Below are positions 6,651 through 6,815 of a stretch of DNA of 6,815 nt, in pieces. The position numbers were made by a program, and so were the translations under genes. The stretch is from Spirochaetaceae bacterium. Lineage in GTDB: Bacteria; Spirochaetota; Spirochaetia; Treponematales; Breznakiellaceae. The DNA lies in contig JAIRTD010000158.1 of NCBI GenBank assembly GCA_031255115.1, positions 1-6,815 of the forward strand, read 5' to 3'. Positions within the stretch are counted from its first letter, which is position 1; each line of letters opens with the position of its first letter. Under the pieces are notes generated by a model that was not told where the DNA came from, did no database searches, and saw only the letters and a program-made list of their open reading frames with translations.

Positions 6651-6815
6651 ATGGCGAAGATCAAGCTCACCAAGAATGAGCTCAAGAAACAAAAAGATTC
6701 CCTGAAAATGTACCGGCGGTATCTGCCCACCCTGATGCTCAAAAAGCAGCAACTCCAGGCTGAAATCCGTACCACCGAGATACGGATCAAGGAACTCCGG
6801 GACGAAAAGGAGCGG
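6651..6815 (+). CDS. atpD: V-type ATP synthase/ATPase subunit D (central shaft), 3' partial
   Basis: The first 55 codons are present and the frame runs off the window end. The protein begins [14 protein letters not shown] and continues through [15 protein letters not shown], which is the characteristic N-terminal helix of subunit D, the rotating coiled-coil shaft inside the A3B3 head. The 55 residues are almost all helical, charged and without a membrane segment. The ATG lies 1 nt after the atpB stop, with AAGGA (6641-6645) 5 nt upstream, so coupling to atpB is likely. Genes for the membrane subunits I and K are expected next in this operon type but are outside the window. Confidence 0.94.
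   Translation, partial: MAKIKLTKNELKKQKDSLKMYRRYLPTLMLKKQQLQAEIRTTEIRIKELRDEKER

Noticed and set aside
6203..6790. Minus-strand ORF of 195 codons opposite atpB and atpD
   Set aside because: Same explanation: an antisense shadow of well-supported genes with no own motif or SD.
1..6815. CRISPR array, tRNA, rRNA, insertion sequence or phage element
   Set aside because: No spaced direct repeats, tRNA-like cloverleaf, rRNA segment, transposase or terminal inverted repeats were seen on either strand.

Overview
The window looks like part of a spirochaete chromosome, most likely a Treponema-like organism with a moderately GC-rich genome. The main evidence is a V-type (V/A-type) ATPase operon in the order subunit E, a DUF2764-like protein, A, B, D. 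This is the order known from Treponema, Borrelia and Chlamydia-type bacterial V-ATPases, and the A and B sequences carry the residue signatures of that branch. Species and genus cannot be fixed from this window alone.

Layout, all genes on the + strand. (1) 1-830: the 3' part of an AraC-family regulator whose start lies upstream of the window. It is clearly AT-rich (samples near 33% GC) compared with the genes that follow (a sample near 63%). (2) 1011-2036: an intact aldose 1-epimerase (mutarotase)-fold gene in which nearly every catalytic position is substituted, so it is probably a pseudoenzyme. (3) 2037-2316: an AT-rich intergenic region. It holds weak terminator-like hairpins after the epimerase-like gene, a good sigma-70-type promoter (TTGATA, 17-nt spacer, TAGAAT) and a leader of about 155 nt. 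The leader ends in a strong hairpin, and its outer arms can pair with the atpE Shine-Dalgarno region. (4) 2317-6815: the V-ATPase operon, comprising atpE, the DUF2764-like gene, atpA, atpB and the first 55 codons of atpD, which runs off the end.

The operon is tightly packed. E and DUF2764 overlap as TGATG, DUF2764 and A overlap as ATGA, and B and D are separated by 1 nt. The exception is a 75-nt A-B gap. This gap contains a 22-codon ORF with its own SD-like AAGGG and an ATGA overlap with atpB, so even this junction could be translationally coupled. A and B form the catalytic and non-catalytic subunits of the hexamer, D is the central rotor shaft and E is the peripheral stalk. The membrane subunits I and K are expected just downstream but are not visible. 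No recognisable subunit C or F gene lies between E and A, where many archaeal-type operons carry them; the DUF2764-like gene sits there instead.

The observations most worth a second look are the active-site-less mutarotase, the structured atpE leader, the DUF2764 gene in place of C/F, and the small coupling ORF before atpB.
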